From assembly GCA_029570205.1 (NCBI GenBank), contig JAKQSI010000012.1, positions 1-5,970 of the forward strand: a DNA stretch of 5,970 nucleotides. Direction: 5' to 3'. A program made the translations under genes and the position numbers. Source of the DNA: Candidatus Omnitrophota bacterium (lineage in GTDB: Bacteria > Hinthialibacterota > Hinthialibacteria > Hinthialibacterales > JAKPRU01). Numbering within the stretch: the stretch's first letter is position 1; each line of letters opens with the position of its first letter. The notes beneath the pieces are model-generated. The model made no database searches, was not told where the DNA came from, and was given only the letters and a program-made list of their open reading frames with translations. Below, in pieces: positions 5,209-5,970 of the stretch.

Positions 5209-5796
5209 ATGAAAGACCAAGAAATCACTGAAAACCGCGAGCATGTTGTAACGGTCCTGGCGCAAGTGGACTTCCGAGACTCGAAGTTTGCCGAAGCGAT
5301 TTGCTGGCAGGAGGAAAGGACCTTCAACCCGGCATCAGTCCGGTTTGAGCCGGGATTCTTCGAGAAATATATGAAACCCATGTCGTTGCAGGATCTCGCG
5401 GCTCGAAATCCGCATTGTGTTTCGGACCGGTGTTCCTACGAAACCGAGCGGGTATTGGAGGCATGTTCCTTTGGTCCGATGCACCTTCTGGGGGCCACTG
5501 CACGAGAATGCGGATTTCGGGAAGCCTTTCTGACGGAGCTGGTTCGATCAACCCACGAGGCACTTATCTGGTCTCAGAAATACATGGACCGGCTGGTCAA
5601 AAGAGCAAGAACGAAGGGATACCGTGACCGCGAACTGTACGAGCGTCTTGCCCTTGCATGGAACTGCGGTCCCGTTGCCCTTTCGTGGAACCACATCCCG
5701 GAAGACCGATTGAACGAGTACGTTGTGCCGGTCTTGCAGGAATATGAGCGTATTGGCGGCAATTTCGCTCCTCTGAACAAGGCGCCCACTATCTAA
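5209..5796 (+). CDS. Lysozyme-like / SLT-type lytic transglycosylase (phage lytic enzyme)
   Basis: A 195-residue protein with a lysozyme-like fold signature. WQEERTFNPASVRFEPGFF resembles the ESxFNPxAxRxEPGF block of phage transglycosylases, placing the catalytic Glu at 36 by alignment to FNP (Glu35 is adjacent). CSFGPMHLLGATARECGF corresponds to the S-G-L-M-Q...GATAxExGF motif, with GPMH instead of GLMQ. LALAWNCGP matches the AxAYNxGP motif. Such enzymes cleave the MurNAc-GlcNAc bond of peptidoglycan. There is no signal peptide, so export would depend on a holin or tail delivery. The ATG at 5209 follows a weak site; an ATG at 5204 in another frame stops at once. It lies 53 nt after the methyltransferase in the same direction. 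Endolysin and virion-associated lysin are both possible. Confidence 0.8.
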   Translation: MKDQEITENREHVVTVLAQVDFRDSKFAEAICWQEERTFNPASVRFEPGFFEKYMKPMSLQDLAARNPHCVSDRCSYETERVLEACSFGPMHLLGATARECGFREAFLTELVRSTHEALIWSQKYMDRLVKRARTKGYRDRELYERLALAWNCGPVALSWNHIPEDRLNEYVVPVLQEYERIGGNFAPLNKAPTI

Positions 5797-5869
5797 TTCC
5801 CTTCCCCCCTTTGAATCCCCTCAGCGCACACGCTCGCCCTATATCCACGGGTAACGGAGATTGCGAGAG

Positions 5870-5970
5870 ATGGACGTCCTTACCGACGATTCGAAAGGAA
5901 GACTCCCCTTACTGACGGAATCGTACCGCCCCGGAGACGGCGAACTCCAGGTCCTGGAGGAAAGTGTCGG
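5870..5970 (+). CDS. Start of an unidentified gene, cut by the right edge
   Basis: The ATG at 5870 opens a frame without stops to the window end, beginning MDVLTDDSKGRLPLLTESYR. A GGAG (5855-5858) lies 11 nt upstream. The 73-bp gap before it is C/T-rich, with CCCTTCCCCCC early on, and holds no other gene. The acidic, mixed composition looks like real protein. With 33 codons visible no family can be named; its place after a lytic enzyme suggests another phage gene, possibly from the packaging or structural block. A second frame is also open here but has an unlikely Arg/Pro-rich translation and no start. Confidence 0.55.
   Translation, partial: MDVLTDDSKGRLPLLTESYRPGDGELQVLEESV

Noticed and set aside
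5823-5834. Short inverted repeat AGCG-CACA-CGCT after the lytic enzyme
   Set aside because: Only 4 bp of stem and no T run; it does not belong to the H1-H3 family.

Overview
This window looks like part of a tailed, temperate bacteriophage or prophage of a Gram-negative host. It carries an excisionase-like gene and a tyrosine integrase, a candidate inner-membrane/lipoprotein lysis pair, a muramidase-like lytic enzyme, an orphan beta-class DNA methyltransferase and a phage-type ATP-grasp protein. All are on the + strand and tightly packed, several with ATGA or short overlaps. GC content is moderate, roughly the mid-fifties by eye. The predicted lipoprotein suggests a diderm host; nothing here identifies the species.

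Layout: (a) 2-487, the 3' part of a heptose-phosphate adenylyltransferase-like nucleotidyltransferase, open at the left edge. (b) 564-2082, an integration module: excisionase-like HTH gene, then integrase, overlapping by 17 nt. (c) 2083-2235, a leader-like gap with a possible 11-codon ORF and a perfect 13-bp inverted repeat. (d) 2236-3680, four translationally linked genes: ATP-grasp protein, small unknown ORF, short membrane protein, lipoprotein. (e) 3767-5796, DNA methyltransferase then lytic transglycosylase-like enzyme. (f) from 5870, a gene that runs off the right edge. There is no gene-free stretch above 300 bases; the longest is the 153 bp between integrase and ATP-grasp gene.

The most distinctive feature is not a gene. 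Three intergenic inverted repeats (488-530, 2160-2209, 3699-3744) share one design: a GC-rich stem built on CGGGAG/CTCCCG (CGGGGG in the third left arm), a 22-24-nt pyrimidine-rich loop, and a right arm ending 22-33 nt before a start codon. They separate the four gene blocks. Only the third is followed by a T run and looks like a normal intrinsic terminator. Their arms differ by paired changes, so the pairing is kept while the sequence varies. They may be terminators, RNA switches, RNase processing sites or operator repeats.

Working model (inference): the integrase and excisionase-like protein move the element; the methyltransferase protects its DNA from host restriction; the lytic enzyme and the membrane/lipoprotein pair act on the envelope at lysis. 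The roles of the nucleotidyltransferase (possibly surface sugar modification) and the ATP-grasp protein are open. Whether the first gene is host DNA beside an integration site or part of the phage cannot be settled here, but a related hairpin directly after it favours the same replicon.
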